64,000 nt of DNA from Streptococcus sp. 'caviae' (GCF_001937065.1 NZ_MOWR01000003.1:62001-126000); one strand, 5' to 3'. Counted from the first letter of the stretch, positions 1 to 10,285 are shown. Translations and numbers: made by a program. Notes: generated by a model not told the origin, from the letters alone.

Positions 1-325
1 TTGTGGCTGCTGTTTGTTCTTGGCTATCTTTTTGGGAAGCGGCCGTCGCTGGCTGAGTCTGTGCTGTGTCGTCAGAAACACTGTTGGCTTCTTGCGGCTG
101 ATCGGAATCTTTGGTGACATCAGAACTTGAATAGTGGTCTGAAACAGGCTCAGAAACAGTTTCGGTCGTTTGGGCAAGGACAGAGCTGCTTGGTGCAGGT
201 GCCTGATCCTCAGCCAAAACCGAAGTGCCTAAAGAGCCTAGCAGCAGAGCGGCTGTGCTCATGAGGAACACTCTGTGTTTTTTAATCTTTTCCTTAGCAA
301 ATTTAAAATGTCCTTGTCTTATCAT
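1..325 (-). CDS. N-terminal part of a secreted or surface protein (cut by window edge)
   Basis: An open frame on the minus strand starts with ATG at 325-323 and runs off the window after 108 codons. It has an AAAGAGG ribosome site at about 331-337. The first 38 residues form a signal peptide: a lysine-rich n-region, then a hydrophobic stretch ending AALLLGSLGTSVLA, with likely cleavage before Glu39. What follows is low-complexity and rich in Ser, Thr, Gln, Asp and Pro, typical of the spacer region of streptococcal wall proteins or secreted glycan enzymes. An extended -10 (TGC then TATAAT on the minus strand, 377-369) lies upstream. No enzymatic domain is within view, so the function cannot be assigned. 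Confidence 0.8.
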   Translation of the reverse strand, partial: MIRQGHFKFAKEKIKKHRVFLMSTAALLLGSLGTSVLAEDQAPAPSSSVLAQTTETVSEPVSDHYSSSDVTKDSDQPQEANSVSDDTAQTQPATAASQKDSQEQTAAT

Positions 326-622
326 AAAAACCTCTTTCTTCTAAAGCAAAGTACCGGTCGGCACCTTTATTATAGCACGCTGTCTGGGCTTTATTCCTTA
401 GTGACTGTAAATGATAGCGATCTGTAATGCTGCTGAGATGATGACGCTGGTTTGTCAAAAAAACGATATCTGGAGCTGTCTTTTGTGGCAGTAAAATGAT
501 TAAAAAGATCTCCTTTTCTACAGGTCAGGTGCCTGCCTTGCAAAGATAATAAGAGAAAATCACGCGTAAAGTCTGACTTTTATTGTATAATAGAAACAGC
601 AGTTAAAAAAGAAAGAAGTATC
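326..622. promoter_or_regulatory. Divergent intergenic region
   Basis: This stretch separates the minus-strand secreted protein from the plus-strand LysR gene. It holds an extended -10 for the minus gene at 369-377 and a TATAAT at 586-591 for the plus gene, 31 bases before its ATG. Neither has a good -35, so control by a regulator, possibly the LysR protein acting on both genes, is plausible. I see no repeat or RNA gene here. Confidence 0.5.
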
Positions 623-1528
623 ATGAACATTCAACAATTACGATATGTGGTAGCTATTGCTAACAGCGGAACCTTTCGCGAGGCGGCTGCCAAACTTTTT
701 GTCAGTCAGCCCAGCCTGTCTGTAGCTGTCAAAGATTTGGAGCAGGAGCTGGATTTTAAAATTTTTACACGAACAACAACAGGAGCAGTTTTAACAAGCC
801 AGGGGCTGACTTTTTATGAAAAGGCACTGGATGTCGTCAAGAGCTTTGATTCTTTCGAGAAGCGCTATGCCAAGCCAGACAGTGATAAGAATCAATTTTC
901 GGTAGCCAGTCAGCACTACGATTTTCTGCCGCCTCTTCTGATCGCCTTTTCTAAAAAATATCCGGAATATAAGGATTTTCGGATTTTTGAGACAACAACA
1001 GCCCAGATTTTAGATGAAGTGGCTGAAGGACACAGTGAAATCGGCATTATTTATATGAACCAGCAAAACCGCAAAGGTATCTTGCAAAAGATGGATAAGC
1101 TGGGCTTGGAATTTGTCGAAATGATTCCGTTTAAGACGCATATTTACCTGCGTCAGGACCATCCTCTGGCTCAAAAAGAACTTTTAACCATGGCCGATTT
1201 AGAAGGTCTTGAGACGGTTCGTTTCACTCAGGAAAAAGATGAATACCTTTATTATTCGGAAAATCTCGTTGATACCACCGGCAGTTCCTTGATTTACAAT
1301 GTCACCGACCGGGCAACTCTCAATGGTATTTTGGAACGTACGGATGCCTACGCGACCGGATCAGGATTTTTAGACAGCCGCAGTGTCAATGGCATTACGG
1401 TCATTCCCTTGGATGACCAGCTGGACAATCGCATGGTTTATGTCAGACGCAGCAGCACGGCCTTGTCGACTTGTGCCCTCAAGTTTATCAACGTCATGTT
1501 TGCTTATTTTGAAACCTACCAGCCTTAA
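623..1528 (+). CDS. LysR-family transcriptional regulator
   Basis: A 301-residue protein with the standard LysR layout. Residues 1-60 are a winged helix-turn-helix (MNIQQLRYVVAIANSGTF, then AAAKLFVSQPSLSVAVKDLE). The rest is a periplasmic-binding-protein-like effector domain starting around residue 90. Length is normal for the family. The ribosome site is weak (AAAGAAAG). lspA begins 9 bases after the stop, so the two are probably cotranscribed. It resembles the CpsY/MtaR type of streptococcal LysR regulators, some of which act on methionine genes and surface properties, but that subgroup assignment is from memory. The effector and target genes are not visible. Confidence 0.88.
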   Translation: MNIQQLRYVVAIANSGTFREAAAKLFVSQPSLSVAVKDLEQELDFKIFTRTTTGAVLTSQGLTFYEKALDVVKSFDSFEKRYAKPDSDKNQFSVASQHYDFLPPLLIAFSKKYPEYKDFRIFETTTAQILDEVAEGHSEIGIIYMNQQNRKGILQKMDKLGLEFVEMIPFKTHIYLRQDHPLAQKELLTMADLEGLETVRFTQEKDEYLYYSENLVDTTGSSLIYNVTDRATLNGILERTDAYATGSGFLDSRSVNGITVIPLDDQLDNRMVYVRRSSTALSTCALKFINVMFAYFETYQP

Positions 1529-1537
1529 GGAGAACTT

Positions 1538-2005
1538 ATGAGAAAGATATTATTGCCTTTTGCCGTTCTTCTTTTGGTTGGCTTTGATCAGCTCAGTAAA
1601 ATGTTGGTTGTCAAATCAATTGCTTTGGGTGAAATCGTCAATGTGATTCCCAATGTTGTCAGTCTTACTTATTTGAAAAATACAGGGGCAGCCTTTTCAA
1701 TTTTAGAAAACCAGCAGTGGTTCTTTACAATTATTAGCATAGTGGTGCTGGGAGCAGCCAGTTACTACCTTATCAAATTTATGCAGTCTGACGACGTCTG
1801 GCTGTTAGCCGGCCTGATTTTGATTATTGCCGGCGGTTTGGGCAATTTTATTGATCGCTTGCGGCTGGGCTATGTAGTTGATATGGTTCATCTTGATTTT
1901 ATTGATTTTGCAATATTTAATGCAGCCGATACGTATTTGAGTATTGGAGTGCTGCTTTTGATTATTGCCTTATGGAGAGAAGAGAAAAATGGAGATTCGC
2001 ATTAA
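1538..2005 (+). CDS. lspA: Lipoprotein signal peptidase (signal peptidase II)
   Basis: This membrane aspartic protease removes the signal peptide of prolipoproteins after Lgt has lipidated the cysteine. The 155-residue protein has four predicted membrane helices and both catalytic blocks: [16 protein letters not shown] (Asp near residue 107) and [11 protein letters not shown] (Asp near residue 131). The conserved [11 protein letters not shown] block is near residue 45. An AAGGAG ribosome site sits just before the ATG. The 3' end overlaps the start of rluD by 17 bases, a conserved lspA-rluD arrangement in firmicutes. Confidence 0.97.
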   Translation: MRKILLPFAVLLLVGFDQLSKMLVVKSIALGEIVNVIPNVVSLTYLKNTGAAFSILENQQWFFTIISIVVLGAASYYLIKFMQSDDVWLLAGLILIIAGGLGNFIDRLRLGYVVDMVHLDFIDFAIFNAADTYLSIGVLLLIIALWREEKNGDSH

Positions 2006-2885
2006 AGAAGCAGGGGCGCGTCTGGATAAGGCGCTGTCAGATTTGACAGAACTGTCCCGCAGTCAGGCCGGTGAACAGATTAAGGCGGGGCTTGTTTTGG
2101 TTAATGGCAGAGCTCAAAAGGCCAAATATGCGGTTAAGGCCGGAGACGTAGTTATTTATGAGCTGCCGCAGGAAGAAATACTGGACTGCCCGCCTCAGGA
2201 TTTGCCGCTTGATATTATCTACGAAGATGCCGATGTGGCAGTTGTCAATAAGCCCCAAGGAATGGTGGTACACCCTTCGGCAGGCCACCCTACTGGAACT
2301 TTGGTCAATGCTTTGCTCTTTCATATCAAAGATTTATCGACCATCAACGGCGTGGTAAGACCGGGCATTGTTCACCGCATTGATAAGGATACTTCGGGAC
2401 TTTTGATGATTGCTAAAAATGACCAGGCCCATCAGTTTCTGGCTGATGAATTGAAAGAAAAGAAATCTTTGCGTCAGTATCTGGCTATTGTTCACGGAAA
2501 TCTGCCAAATGACCGCGGTGTTATTGAAGCACCGATCGGCCGCAGTGACAAAGACCGCAAAAAACAGGCTGTGACAGCAAAGGGTAAGCCTGCCTTAACA
2601 CATTTTCAGGTAGTGGAGCGTCTGGGTGACTACACTTTGGTAAAGCTGACTTTAGAGACTGGAAGAACCCATCAGATTCGCGTTCATATGGCCTATATCG
2701 GCCATCCGGTTGCCGGAGATCCGCTTTATGCACCTAAAAAAACGCTTAAGGGACAGGGACAGTTTCTTCATGCGGAGACCTTGGCCTTTACTCATCCTGT
2801 CAGCGGCCAACTCATGCGTTTTTCCGCAGAAGTACCGGCAGTTTTCCAAGAAACATTGGATCAGTTGCGCCGCCAGTTAAGCTAA
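1989..2885 (+). CDS. rluD: Ribosomal large subunit pseudouridine synthase D
   Basis: Converts uridines of helix 69 of 23S rRNA to pseudouridine. The 298-residue protein has an N-terminal S4 RNA-binding domain (about residues 10-70, [20 protein letters not shown]) followed by the RluA-family catalytic domain. The signature [16 protein letters not shown] contains the catalytic Asp. I chose the ATG at 1989 because GGAGAGAAGAG lies just upstream and the protein then begins with a normal RluD N-terminus; an upstream in-frame ATG at 1965 would add 8 residues and lacks a site. It overlaps the end of lspA. No clear terminator follows; the downstream DNA is repeat sequence. Confidence 0.95.
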   Translation: MEIRIKEAGARLDKALSDLTELSRSQAGEQIKAGLVLVNGRAQKAKYAVKAGDVVIYELPQEEILDCPPQDLPLDIIYEDADVAVVNKPQGMVVHPSAGHPTGTLVNALLFHIKDLSTINGVVRPGIVHRIDKDTSGLLMIAKNDQAHQFLADELKEKKSLRQYLAIVHGNLPNDRGVIEAPIGRSDKDRKKQAVTAKGKPALTHFQVVERLGDYTLVKLTLETGRTHQIRVHMAYIGHPVAGDPLYAPKKTLKGQGQFLHAETLAFTHPVSGQLMRFSAEVPAVFQETLDQLRRQLS

Positions 2886-3091
2886 TACTCAATAAAAATC
2901 AAAAATAGACTAGGTAACGAGCTGCAGGCTGTACTAGGGTAGGCCAAAGTGATATAGTCAGGTTGTAGACAAACTCTATAGTTAGCATTTCACAAGCATA
3001 CACATCTTAGGATAATATCAATTCACAATCTGTAAGAAAAATAGGCGAATTGAATGAGTCTGACCCAGATACTTTCCGCTGCAGCAAAAAA

Positions 3092-3279
3092 CGAGAGTGG
3101 GACAAAAATCAGTAAATCGTGGTAAAATCACGATTTTGATTTTGTTGTCCCACCTCCGCACAGTTGATTAGGATGGCCGCTATCACTTGCCTAGCAAGGG
3201 ATAAGGACCTCCAATCAACCACTGCGTCAAACTGCTATATCTTAAATAATTAAAGGAGGAAGGACTTTTGTCCCAGCCT
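3092..3279. repeat. GTGGGACAAA-type BOX-like repeat
   Basis: Ends are near-inverted: GAGTGGGACAAAAATC at the left and GGACTTTTGTCCCAGCCTC at the right, with a second TTTTGTTGTCCCACCTC inside (about 3137-3157) that can pair with the left end. A central CACAGTTGATT / AATCAACCACTG pair matches the core of the larger repeats at 57.1 and 62.8 kb (CACAGTTCATT / AATGAACCACTG). It sits exactly where a hairpin is found in the related element at 25.7 kb. Confidence 0.65.
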
Positions 3280-3397
3280 CGTTCGGAGATTTTGAGACAG
3301 AGTATAAAATTAAAATCAGGATAGCAGCCGGCAGCACATGTTTGCCCGGTTTTTTTTGAGCCGACAGTTTATCGCGGTGGATTTCACAAGTTTTTGC

Positions 3398-3403
3398 TAC
3401 AAT
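3398..3403 (+). promoter_or_regulatory. Extended -10 promoter abutting the start codon
   Basis: TGC then TACAAT ends six bases before the ATG at 3410. The expected transcription start is at or next to the A of the ATG, and no Shine-Dalgarno sequence fits between. The message may be leaderless. Confidence 0.45.
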
Positions 3404-3409
3404 AAATAC

Positions 3410-4033
3410 ATGAAAAAATCCAATCCTTTAAAAACAGAAACCAAACTGAAATATGTCCGCATGTTTTTACGCATTCTTACCTGGCTGGTGATTTTAGCGA
3501 TGATCCTTTTGACCATTCATCTCTACAATAAGGGCTACCTGACAGATGTTCAAAAACTGCGTGCTGCCATGAAGCGTTACGGTACGTGGAGCCCGTTAAT
3601 TTTTATTTTGTTGCAGATTATTCAGGTGGCTATTCCGATTTTGCCGGGAGGCGTTTCCACTTTAGCAGGAGTTCTTATTTTTGGTCCTGTCTGGGGCTTT
3701 ATTTGGAATTATATTGGCATTTGCACCGGTTCTGTTTTAGGGTTTCATATTGCTAAACGGTTCGGACGCCCTGCTTTGGAAGCTTTCTTTAGTCCCAAGC
3801 TCCTTGAAAGCTATGAACACCGGACCAATTCGGACAGTAAATTTGCTAAATATTTCGCCTGGGCCATCTTTTTGCCGATTGCGCCGGATGATCTGCTCTG
3901 CTATTTGGCTGGGACAACCAGCATGACTTACAAACAGTTTATAACCATTATACTGTTAGGAAAGCCGGCGGCGATTTTGGCCTATAGTATGGGCTTAACG
4001 ACCATTTTGTCAAAATTATTCGGCCTGGGCTGA
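3410..4033 (+). CDS. TVP38/TMEM64-family (DedA-superfamily) membrane protein
   Basis: A 207-residue integral membrane protein with about five hydrophobic segments. The family core is visible in the middle: PILPGGVSTLAGVLIFGPVWGF, then a glycine-rich helix (YIGICTGSVLGFHIAKRFGR) and a C-terminal PDDLLCYLAGTTSMTYKQF block. The TVP38/SNARE-associated family includes proteins implicated in lipid scrambling or transport; the substrate here is unknown. I prefer the ATG at 3410, since the upstream extension to 3338 would cover the promoter-like TGCTACAAT. The gene stands alone between repeat DNA and the pyr promoter. Confidence 0.85.
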   Translation: MKKSNPLKTETKLKYVRMFLRILTWLVILAMILLTIHLYNKGYLTDVQKLRAAMKRYGTWSPLIFILLQIIQVAIPILPGGVSTLAGVLIFGPVWGFIWNYIGICTGSVLGFHIAKRFGRPALEAFFSPKLLESYEHRTNSDSKFAKYFAWAIFLPIAPDDLLCYLAGTTSMTYKQFITIILLGKPAAILAYSMGLTTILSKLFGLG

Positions 4034-4072
4034 GCCTGGTCTGTCTTGCTGACAGAAAAATATAGATGATGC

Positions 4073-4100
4073 TTGAAAAATAAAAGCAGTATGTTATAAT
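4073..4100 (+). promoter_or_regulatory. Promoter of the pyr operon
   Basis: TTGAAA at 4073-4078 and TATAAT at 4095-4100 are separated by 16 bases. Transcription would start near 4107, just upstream of the PyrR-binding leader. Confidence 0.8.
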
Positions 4101-4106
4101 AAATGA

Positions 4107-4222
4107 AATGAATATTCCTTTAACACTGTCCCGTGAGGCAGGCAAGGAGCTGGTTAGAAAAAAGTGCAGGGGAAACTGTACTTATATTTCGTGAAATCTC
4201 CTTGTATAAGGAGATTTTTTCT
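4107..4222 (+). promoter_or_regulatory. PyrR-dependent attenuator leader
   Basis: The leader contains the PyrR-binding loop motif CTGTCCCGTGAGGCAGG at 4126-4142 in a stem, then an antiterminator stretch, then an intrinsic terminator AAATCTCC-TTGTATAAG-GGAGATTTTTT ending near 4220. In the known firmicute mechanism UMP-loaded PyrR binds the anti-antiterminator and lets the terminator form. This places pyrR, pyrB, carA and carB under uridine nucleotide control. Confidence 0.88.
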
Positions 4223-4244
4223 TATTTTTACAGAAAGGCATTCT

Positions 4245-4769
4245 ATGAAAACAAAAGAAATTGTTGACGGTGTCACTATGAAGCGTGCTATTACACGCAT
4301 CACTTACGAGATTATTGAGCGCAACAAAAGCCTTGATAAGATTGTTTTAGCAGGTATTAAGACGCGCGGTGTTTTTATTGCCCGCCGCATTCAGGAGCGT
4401 CTTAAGCAGATTGAAGGTATCGATGTCCCGATTGGCCAGCTTGATATCAGACCTTTCCGCGATGATATTAAAATCGAGGAAGATACAACCGACATGCCGG
4501 TTGATATTACAGACCGTGATGTGATTTTGGTAGATGATGTGCTCTACACGGGCCGCACTATCCGTGCCGCGATTGACAACCTTGTCGGTCTCGGCCGCCC
4601 GTCCAGAGTAAGTCTGGCTGTTTTAGTAGACAGGGGCCACCGAGAACTTCCTATCCGTGCAGACTACGTTGGGAAAAATATTCCAACCAGCGGCTCAGAA
4701 GAAATTGTTGTTAATATGACAGAGATTGATGGCAAAGATAATGTTTTGCTGCTTGCGAAAGAAGATTGA
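4245..4769 (+). CDS. pyrR: Bifunctional pyr operon attenuator / uracil phosphoribosyltransferase
   Basis: PyrR binds its own operon leader RNA in a UMP-dependent way and also has weak uracil phosphoribosyltransferase activity. The 174-residue protein carries the PRPP-binding signature [19 protein letters not shown] near residues 95-115 and the [10 protein letters not shown] block near the N-terminus. I start at the ATG at 4245, which has AGAAAGG upstream and gives the normal length; an upstream ATG at 4164 would read through the attenuator stem and is rejected. It is the first gene of the operon. Confidence 0.96.
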   Translation: MKTKEIVDGVTMKRAITRITYEIIERNKSLDKIVLAGIKTRGVFIARRIQERLKQIEGIDVPIGQLDIRPFRDDIKIEEDTTDMPVDITDRDVILVDDVLYTGRTIRAAIDNLVGLGRPSRVSLAVLVDRGHRELPIRADYVGKNIPTSGSEEIVVNMTEIDGKDNVLLLAKED

Positions 4770-4784
4770 GGCTAATCTGTTGGA

Positions 4785-4817
4785 TGCGGCCTGAGATATG
4801 GTGAATATCCGGCCGCA
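4785..4817 (+). other. Strong hairpin between pyrR and pyrB
   Basis: A 33-base hairpin: TGCGGCC at 4785-4791 pairs with GGCCGCA at 4811-4817, and inside it GATAT (4795-4799) pairs with ATATC (4805-4809). No U-run follows, so it is not an intrinsic terminator. It may be an mRNA processing or stability element. Confidence 0.6.
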
Positions 4818-4860
4818 AAGCAAGCCCTTATGGCATTCTCTCAGAAAAGGACAGGTTCTA

Positions 4861-5787
4861 ATGATAGTTACTGATGGTGTTGTGTCGCTTAAGCATTTGG
4901 TCAGCATGGAGATTTTATCCAATGAAGAAGTGCTTGGCTTAATTAAAAGAGGATTGGCTTTCAAAGAGAAAAAGGTTCATTTTTCGCTGGACAGGCAGTA
5001 CTTTGCGGCAAATTTGTTTTTTGAATCGTCAACGCGGACTCACAAATCTTTTGAAGTGGCAGAGAAAAAGCTGGGTCTGGACGTTATTGAATTTGATGCT
5101 AAGACCAGCTCTGTAAACAAGGGTGAGACCCTCTATGATACGATTTTGACCATGAGTGCTTTAGGTGTTGATATCTGTGTTGTCCGCCATTCGCAGGATG
5201 ACTATTATAAGGAGTTGATTGACAGCCGGACCATCCAAACGTCTATTGTAAACGGCGGTGATGGTTCCGGTCAGCACCCCAGCCAATGTCTGCTGGATTT
5301 GATGACCATCTATGATGAATTTGGAAGCTTTGAAAACCTTAAGATTGCCATTGCAGGGGATATTTCCCATTCTCGTGTGGCTAAGTCCAATATGCAGATT
5401 CTTAAGCGCTTAGGAGCCCAGATTTATTTTTCAGGGCCTAAAGAATGGTATTCTTCTGAGTTTGATGTTTACGGCAAGTATGTTGCCATGGATGAGATTA
5501 TTGATCAGGTGGATGTTCTCATGCTGCTGCGTGTTCAGCACGAGCGCCATGATGGGCAGGGCAGCTTTTCAAAAGAGACTTATCACGCACACTACGGTCT
5601 GACCCAAGCTCGCTATGATCAGCTGAAAAGCTCTGCGATTATCATGCATCCTGCTCCGGTAAACCGTGATGTGGAGATTGCAGACAGTCTGGTAGAAGCC
5701 CCTCAGTCGCGCATTGTGGCTCAGATGCAAAACGGGGTTTTTGTCAGAATGGCTATTTTAGAAGCTATCCTTAAGGGAAAAACCTAA
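4861..5787 (+). CDS. pyrB: Aspartate carbamoyltransferase catalytic subunit
   Basis: Condenses carbamoyl phosphate with aspartate, the first committed step of pyrimidine synthesis. The 308-residue protein has the carbamoyl-phosphate-binding motif [10 protein letters not shown] near residue 55 and the aspartate-domain blocks [17 protein letters not shown] and [12 protein letters not shown]. The ATG at 4861 has AAAAGGA upstream and gives the usual length; starting at 4798 would include the hairpin. No regulatory subunit is present, as expected for streptococci. In S. mutans I recall a uracil permease gene between pyrR and pyrB; here there are only 91 bases. Confidence 0.96.
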   Translation: MIVTDGVVSLKHLVSMEILSNEEVLGLIKRGLAFKEKKVHFSLDRQYFAANLFFESSTRTHKSFEVAEKKLGLDVIEFDAKTSSVNKGETLYDTILTMSALGVDICVVRHSQDDYYKELIDSRTIQTSIVNGGDGSGQHPSQCLLDLMTIYDEFGSFENLKIAIAGDISHSRVAKSNMQILKRLGAQIYFSGPKEWYSSEFDVYGKYVAMDEIIDQVDVLMLLRVQHERHDGQGSFSKETYHAHYGLTQARYDQLKSSAIIMHPAPVNRDVEIADSLVEAPQSRIVAQMQNGVFVRMAILEAILKGKT

Positions 5788-5904
5788 TTAGAGCTGTAGA
5801 AATAAAGATAAAAAAGATAAATGAGAATTTCAGTCAGCCGTTTTTACTGAGCATCTGCGAATGCCTAAAGTGAAAACGTGCTGATCTTACTGAAAGGTAA
5901 AAAT

Positions 5905-6990
5905 ATGGGAAAGAGACTTTTAATTTTAGAAGACGGAACTATTTTTGAAGGACAGGCCTTTGGGGCAGACCTTGATGTAACCGGAGAAATTGTTTTTAAT
6001 ACTGGCATGACGGGCTATCAAGAGTCTATTACTGACCAGTCTTACAACGGTCAAATTTTGACGTTCACCTATCCGCTGGTTGGCAATTATGGCGTTAACC
6101 GTGATGATTATGAGAGTATCAAACCGACCTGTAAGGGAGTAGTCGTGTCAGAAAATGCCCGTCTGGCAAGTAATTGGCGTAAACAGATGACCTTGGATGA
6201 ATTTTTGAAAGCTAAGAATATTCCGGGGATTTCTGGCATTGATACCCGCGCGCTTACGAAGATTATCCGTCTTCATGGGACAATGAAGGCGACTCTTACT
6301 AACGGCGGAGACGAAATAAACCACCTGCAGGATCAGCTGCGGGCTACTGTTCTTCCGACAAATAATATTGAGCAGGTATCCACCAAGGCAGCCTATCCGG
6401 CTCCGGGGATCGGTAAAAACATTGTTCTCGTTGACTTTGGTCTCAAGCATTCCATCTTGCGTGAGTTTTCAAAGCGCAGCTGCAATGTGACGGTTGTGCC
6501 TTATGATACAACTGCTCAGGAAATTCTTGACCTGAATCCGGACGGTGTCATGCTGTCTAACGGCCCCGGCAACCCGGAAGATGTTCCGGAAGCCTTGGAT
6601 ATGATTCGGGGAGTTCAGGGGAAAATTCCGATTTTTGGTATCTGTATGGGTCATCAGCTCTTTAGTCTGGCTAATGGCGCCACTACTTACAAGATGAAAT
6701 TCGGACATCGCGGTTTTAACCATGCAGTGCGTGAAATTGCTACAGGACGGATTGATTTTACCAGCCAAAACCACGGCTATGCGGTGGAACGTGAAAGCCT
6801 GCCGGAAGAATTGATGATTACGCATGAAGAAATTAATGATAAGTCAATTGAAGGCGTGCGCCATCGCCATTATCCGGCCTTTTCGGTTCAGTACCATCCG
6901 GATGCTGCACCGGGACCGCACGATGCGTCTTATCTGTTTGATGAATTTTTAGAAATGATTGACGCTTTCCAGCAAGGTGCTAAAAATTAA
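5905..6990 (+). CDS. carA: Carbamoyl-phosphate synthase small (glutaminase) subunit
   Basis: Hydrolyses glutamine and channels ammonia to CarB for carbamoyl phosphate synthesis. The 361-residue protein has the CPSase small-chain N-terminal domain (about 1-150, with [15 protein letters not shown]) and a class I glutamine amidotransferase domain whose nucleophile lies in FGICMGHQ near residue 244. The catalytic His and Glu fall in the region of [13 protein letters not shown]. The ATG at 5905 has AAAGG upstream; the GTG at 5878 is less likely. It is the third gene of the pyr operon. Confidence 0.95.
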   Translation: MGKRLLILEDGTIFEGQAFGADLDVTGEIVFNTGMTGYQESITDQSYNGQILTFTYPLVGNYGVNRDDYESIKPTCKGVVVSENARLASNWRKQMTLDEFLKAKNIPGISGIDTRALTKIIRLHGTMKATLTNGGDEINHLQDQLRATVLPTNNIEQVSTKAAYPAPGIGKNIVLVDFGLKHSILREFSKRSCNVTVVPYDTTAQEILDLNPDGVMLSNGPGNPEDVPEALDMIRGVQGKIPIFGICMGHQLFSLANGATTYKMKFGHRGFNHAVREIATGRIDFTSQNHGYAVERESLPEELMITHEEINDKSIEGVRHRHYPAFSVQYHPDAAPGPHDASYLFDEFLEMIDAFQQGAKN

Positions 6991-7105
6991 AAAGAGAAAC
7001 ATTCCCATGTTCCAAGTGAAGGGAGAGACTTGCTGACAGAGACGTTTTTCACATTGGAAAATGATATTTAATGTTAACCAGAGAGCTAGCAAATAGGAGA
7101 AATAA

Positions 7106-10100
7106 ATGCCAAAACGTACAGATATTAAAAAAATCATGGTTATCGGTTCTGGTCCGATTATTATCGGTCAGGCTGCGGAGTTTGACTATGCAGGGACACA
7201 GGCCTGTCTGGCCCTCAAAGAAGAAGGCTACAGTGTTGTGCTTGTGAATTCCAACCCGGCCACTATTATGACCGATAAGGAAATCGCAGACAGTGTTTAC
7301 ATCGAGCCCATCACCATCGAATTTGTAACACGTATCCTGAGAAAGGAACGGCCGGATGCTTTGCTGCCGACTCTTGGTGGGCAAACAGGTCTCAATATGG
7401 CTATGGAACTGTCCAGAGCTGGTATTTTGGATGAATTGGGTGTTGAGCTCTTAGGAACCAAGCTGTCTGCCATTGATCAGGCTGAGGACCGTGACCTCTT
7501 TAAGCAGCTGATGGAAGATTTAAAACAGCCCATTCCTGAATCTGATATTGTCAACAGCGTTGAAGAAGCGGTAGCTTTTGCCAAGGAAATCGGCTATCCT
7601 GTCATTGTCCGTCCGGCCTTTACCCTAGGCGGCACTGGCGGCGGCATGTGTGCCGACGAAGCAGAGCTCAGAGAAATTGCCGAGAATGGCCTCAAGCTCT
7701 CACCAGTAACCCAGTGTTTGATTGAACGCTCCATCGCTGGTTTTAAGGAAATCGAATACGAAGTGATGCGCGATGCGGCTGACAATGCCTTGGTGGTCTG
7801 TAACATGGAGAACTTTGATCCTGTCGGCATTCATACGGGAGATTCCATTGTTTTTGCGCCGACGCAGACACTGTCAGACATTGAAAATCAGATGCTGCGC
7901 GACGCCAGCCTCAGCATTATCCGTGCCCTGAAAATTGAAGGGGGCTGCAATGTTCAATTAGCGCTTGATCCAAATAGCTTTAAATATTATGTCATAGAAG
8001 TTAATCCGCGCGTGTCCAGATCCTCAGCTCTGGCGTCCAAAGCGACCGGCTATCCCATTGCCAAATTGGCTGCCAAGATCGCTGTCGGTTTGACCCTTGA
8101 TGAAATGATTAATCCGGTTACCGGCACTACCTATGCTATGTTTGAGCCCGCTCTTGACTACGTGGTGGCTAAAATTCCGCGTTTTCCATTTGATAAATTT
8201 GAACATGGCGAACGCCGTCTGGGAACACAGATGAAAGCCACCGGTGAAGTTATGGCTATCGGCCGCAATATTGAAGAGAGTCTTCTCAAAGCCTGCCGAT
8301 CGCTTGAAATCGGTGTTTACCACAATGAAATCGCAGAGCTCGCTGAGGTGACGGATGATGCCTTGGTTGAAAAAATTGTTAAGGCTCAGGATGACCGGCT
8401 CTTCTATCTGTCAGAGGCTATCCGCCGGGGCTACACCATTGAAGAACTGTCAGAATTGACAAAGATTGATATCTTCTTCCTTGATAAGCTGCTGCACATC
8501 TATGAAATTGAGCAAGCTTTAGCAAACCATATCAAGGATTCTGCTGTGCTTAGGGAAGCTAAGCGCAACGGTTTTTCAGACTGTAAGATTGCTGACATTT
8601 GGAAGATGTCAGCTGAGGATGTGCGCCAGTTTCGTCTGGATCAGCAGATCCTTCCTGTCTATAAAATGGTTGATACCTGTGCCGCTGAATTTGAATCGGC
8701 AACACCTTATTTCTATTCGACCTATGAGTGGGAAAATGAGTCCGTCAAATCGGACAAGGAATCCGTTCTCGTTCTTGGTTCAGGTCCGATTCGAATCGGT
8801 CAGGGCGTGGAGTTTGACTATGCCACTGTTCATTCTGTAAAAGCCATTCAGGCGGCTGGTTATGAAGCCATTATCATGAATTCCAATCCGGAAACAGTGT
8901 CGACGGACTTCTCAGTCTCAGACAAGCTCTATTTTGAACCATTGACCTTTGAAGACGTTATGAACGTTATCGAATTAGAGCAGCCAAAGGGTGTCATTGT
9001 TCAGTTTGGCGGGCAAACAGCCATTAATTTAGCTGAGCCCCTGTCCAAAGCTGGTGTGACAATCTTGGGAACACAGGTAGCTGACCTTGACCGCGCTGAA
9101 GACCGTGATCTCTTCGAGCAGGCCTTGAAGGATTTGGAAATTCCTCAGCCGCCCGGCCAAACAGCGACGAATGAAGAAGAAGCTGTTGATTCTGCCCGTA
9201 AAATTGGCTTCCCTGTTCTTGTGCGCCCGTCTTATGTTTTGGGCGGCCGCGCCATGGAAATTGTCGAAAACGAAGACGACTTGCGTTCCTACATGCGGAC
9301 AGCAGTCAAGGCCAGCCCAGACCATCCGGTTCTGGTTGACTCTTACTTAGTCGGCCGCGAGTGTGAAGTTGATGCCATTTCTGATGGCAAAAATGTCCTT
9401 ATTCCCGGAATTATGGAACATATCGAGCGTGCAGGTGTCCATTCCGGAGATTCGATGGCCGTCTATCCGCCGCAGACGCTTTCAAAAGAAATTCAGGAAA
9501 CAATTGCTGACTACACCAAACGTTTAGCTATCGGTCTTAACTGTATCGGTATGATGAACATTCAGTTTGTCATTAAAGATGAAACGGTTTATGTTATTGA
9601 GGTCAATCCTCGTGCCAGCCGGACAGTTCCTTTCTTATCCAAAGTTACTGATATTCCCATGGCTCAGGTAGCCACTCAATTAATTTTAGGACGCACACTG
9701 TCTGAACTTGGCTATAGGGATGGACTCTATCCAGAAAGTCAAAACGTCCATGTCAAAGCTCCTGTCTTTTCCTTTACCAAGTTAGCTAAGGTTGACAGTC
9801 TTCTGGGACCTGAAATGAAGTCCACAGGTGAGGTGATGGGGACAGACTCAACTCTTGAAAAGGCTCTTTATAAAGCCTTTGAAGCTTCTTATTTCCATCT
9901 TCCGTCTTTTGGTAATGTCATCTTTACTATTGCTGATGATACAAAAGAAGAAGCACTGGATTTGGCACGGCGCTTTTCCGATATCGGTTACAGCATTCTC
10001 GCAACTAAGGGAACTGCCGAGTTCTTTGCTAAACATAGCTTAGACACTCAGGTTGTCGATAAACTCGGAGAAAATGATGCCAACGATATTCCTGCCTTTG

Positions 10101-10285
10101 TCCGAGCAGGCAAGGTTCAGGCCATTATCAATACGGTCGGCAACAAGCGTACCTTTGATGAGGACGGTGCGGCCATTCGCAGCTCTGCTATTGAACACGG
10201 GGTGCCGCTCTTTACAGCCTTGGATACGGCTGCTGCAATGGTTCGGGTTCTTGAAAGCCGAGGGTTTATTACGCAGGCTATATGA
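7106..10285 (+). CDS. carB: Carbamoyl-phosphate synthase large subunit
   Basis: Makes carbamoyl phosphate from bicarbonate, ammonia and two ATP. The 1059-residue length is standard. The internal duplication is obvious: [19 protein letters not shown] at the start and [18 protein letters not shown] near residue 555 begin two homologous ATP-grasp halves, each with a VIEVNPR(V/A)SR metal/ATP block. The C-terminal ~130 residues form the MGS-like allosteric domain. The ATG at 7106 has TAGGAGA upstream. The 115-base gap after carA contains a weak inverted repeat (TTCCAAGTGA / TCACATTGGAA) but no terminator. It closes the operon. Confidence 0.97.
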   Translation: MPKRTDIKKIMVIGSGPIIIGQAAEFDYAGTQACLALKEEGYSVVLVNSNPATIMTDKEIADSVYIEPITIEFVTRILRKERPDALLPTLGGQTGLNMAMELSRAGILDELGVELLGTKLSAIDQAEDRDLFKQLMEDLKQPIPESDIVNSVEEAVAFAKEIGYPVIVRPAFTLGGTGGGMCADEAELREIAENGLKLSPVTQCLIERSIAGFKEIEYEVMRDAADNALVVCNMENFDPVGIHTGDSIVFAPTQTLSDIENQMLRDASLSIIRALKIEGGCNVQLALDPNSFKYYVIEVNPRVSRSSALASKATGYPIAKLAAKIAVGLTLDEMINPVTGTTYAMFEPALDYVVAKIPRFPFDKFEHGERRLGTQMKATGEVMAIGRNIEESLLKACRSLEIGVYHNEIAELAEVTDDALVEKIVKAQDDRLFYLSEAIRRGYTIEELSELTKIDIFFLDKLLHIYEIEQALANHIKDSAVLREAKRNGFSDCKIADIWKMSAEDVRQFRLDQQILPVYKMVDTCAAEFESATPYFYSTYEWENESVKSDKESVLVLGSGPIRIGQGVEFDYATVHSVKAIQAAGYEAIIMNSNPETVSTDFSVSDKLYFEPLTFEDVMNVIELEQPKGVIVQFGGQTAINLAEPLSKAGVTILGTQVADLDRAEDRDLFEQALKDLEIPQPPGQTATNEEEAVDSARKIGFPVLVRPSYVLGGRAMEIVENEDDLRSYMRTAVKASPDHPVLVDSYLVGRECEVDAISDGKNVLIPGIMEHIERAGVHSGDSMAVYPPQTLSKEIQETIADYTKRLAIGLNCIGMMNIQFVIKDETVYVIEVNPRASRTVPFLSKVTDIPMAQVATQLILGRTLSELGYRDGLYPESQNVHVKAPVFSFTKLAKVDSLLGPEMKSTGEVMGTDSTLEKALYKAFEASYFHLPSFGNVIFTIADDTKEEALDLARRFSDIGYSILATKGTAEFFAKHSLDTQVVDKLGENDANDIPAFVRAGKVQAIINTVGNKRTFDEDGAAIRSSAIEHGVPLFTALDTAAAMVRVLESRGFITQAI

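Larger units (their letters stand above)
2886..3409. repeat. Composite intergenic repeat region
   Basis: No gene is present. Three modules follow one another. At 2886-2958 is a stretch starting ATACTCAATAAAAATCAAA, which resembles a widespread streptococcal intergenic repeat. At 2959-3090 is a 132-base segment about 93% identical, in inverted orientation, to 25779-25910; it begins with the element end CAGGTTGTAGACAAACTC. At about 3092-3279 is a 'gagtgggacaaaa...ttttgtcccagcctc' element with internal inverted repeats, and at 3280-3298 the homology to the 25.7-kb element resumes (CGTTCGGAGATTTTGAGAC) and then stops. The last part holds the promoter of the next gene. Confidence 0.8.

Noticed and set aside
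3338..3409. Longer N-terminus for the TVP38-type protein
   Set aside because: The extension would translate through a promoter-like TGCTACAAT and gives a sequence unlike the family; the ATG at 3410 is preferred.
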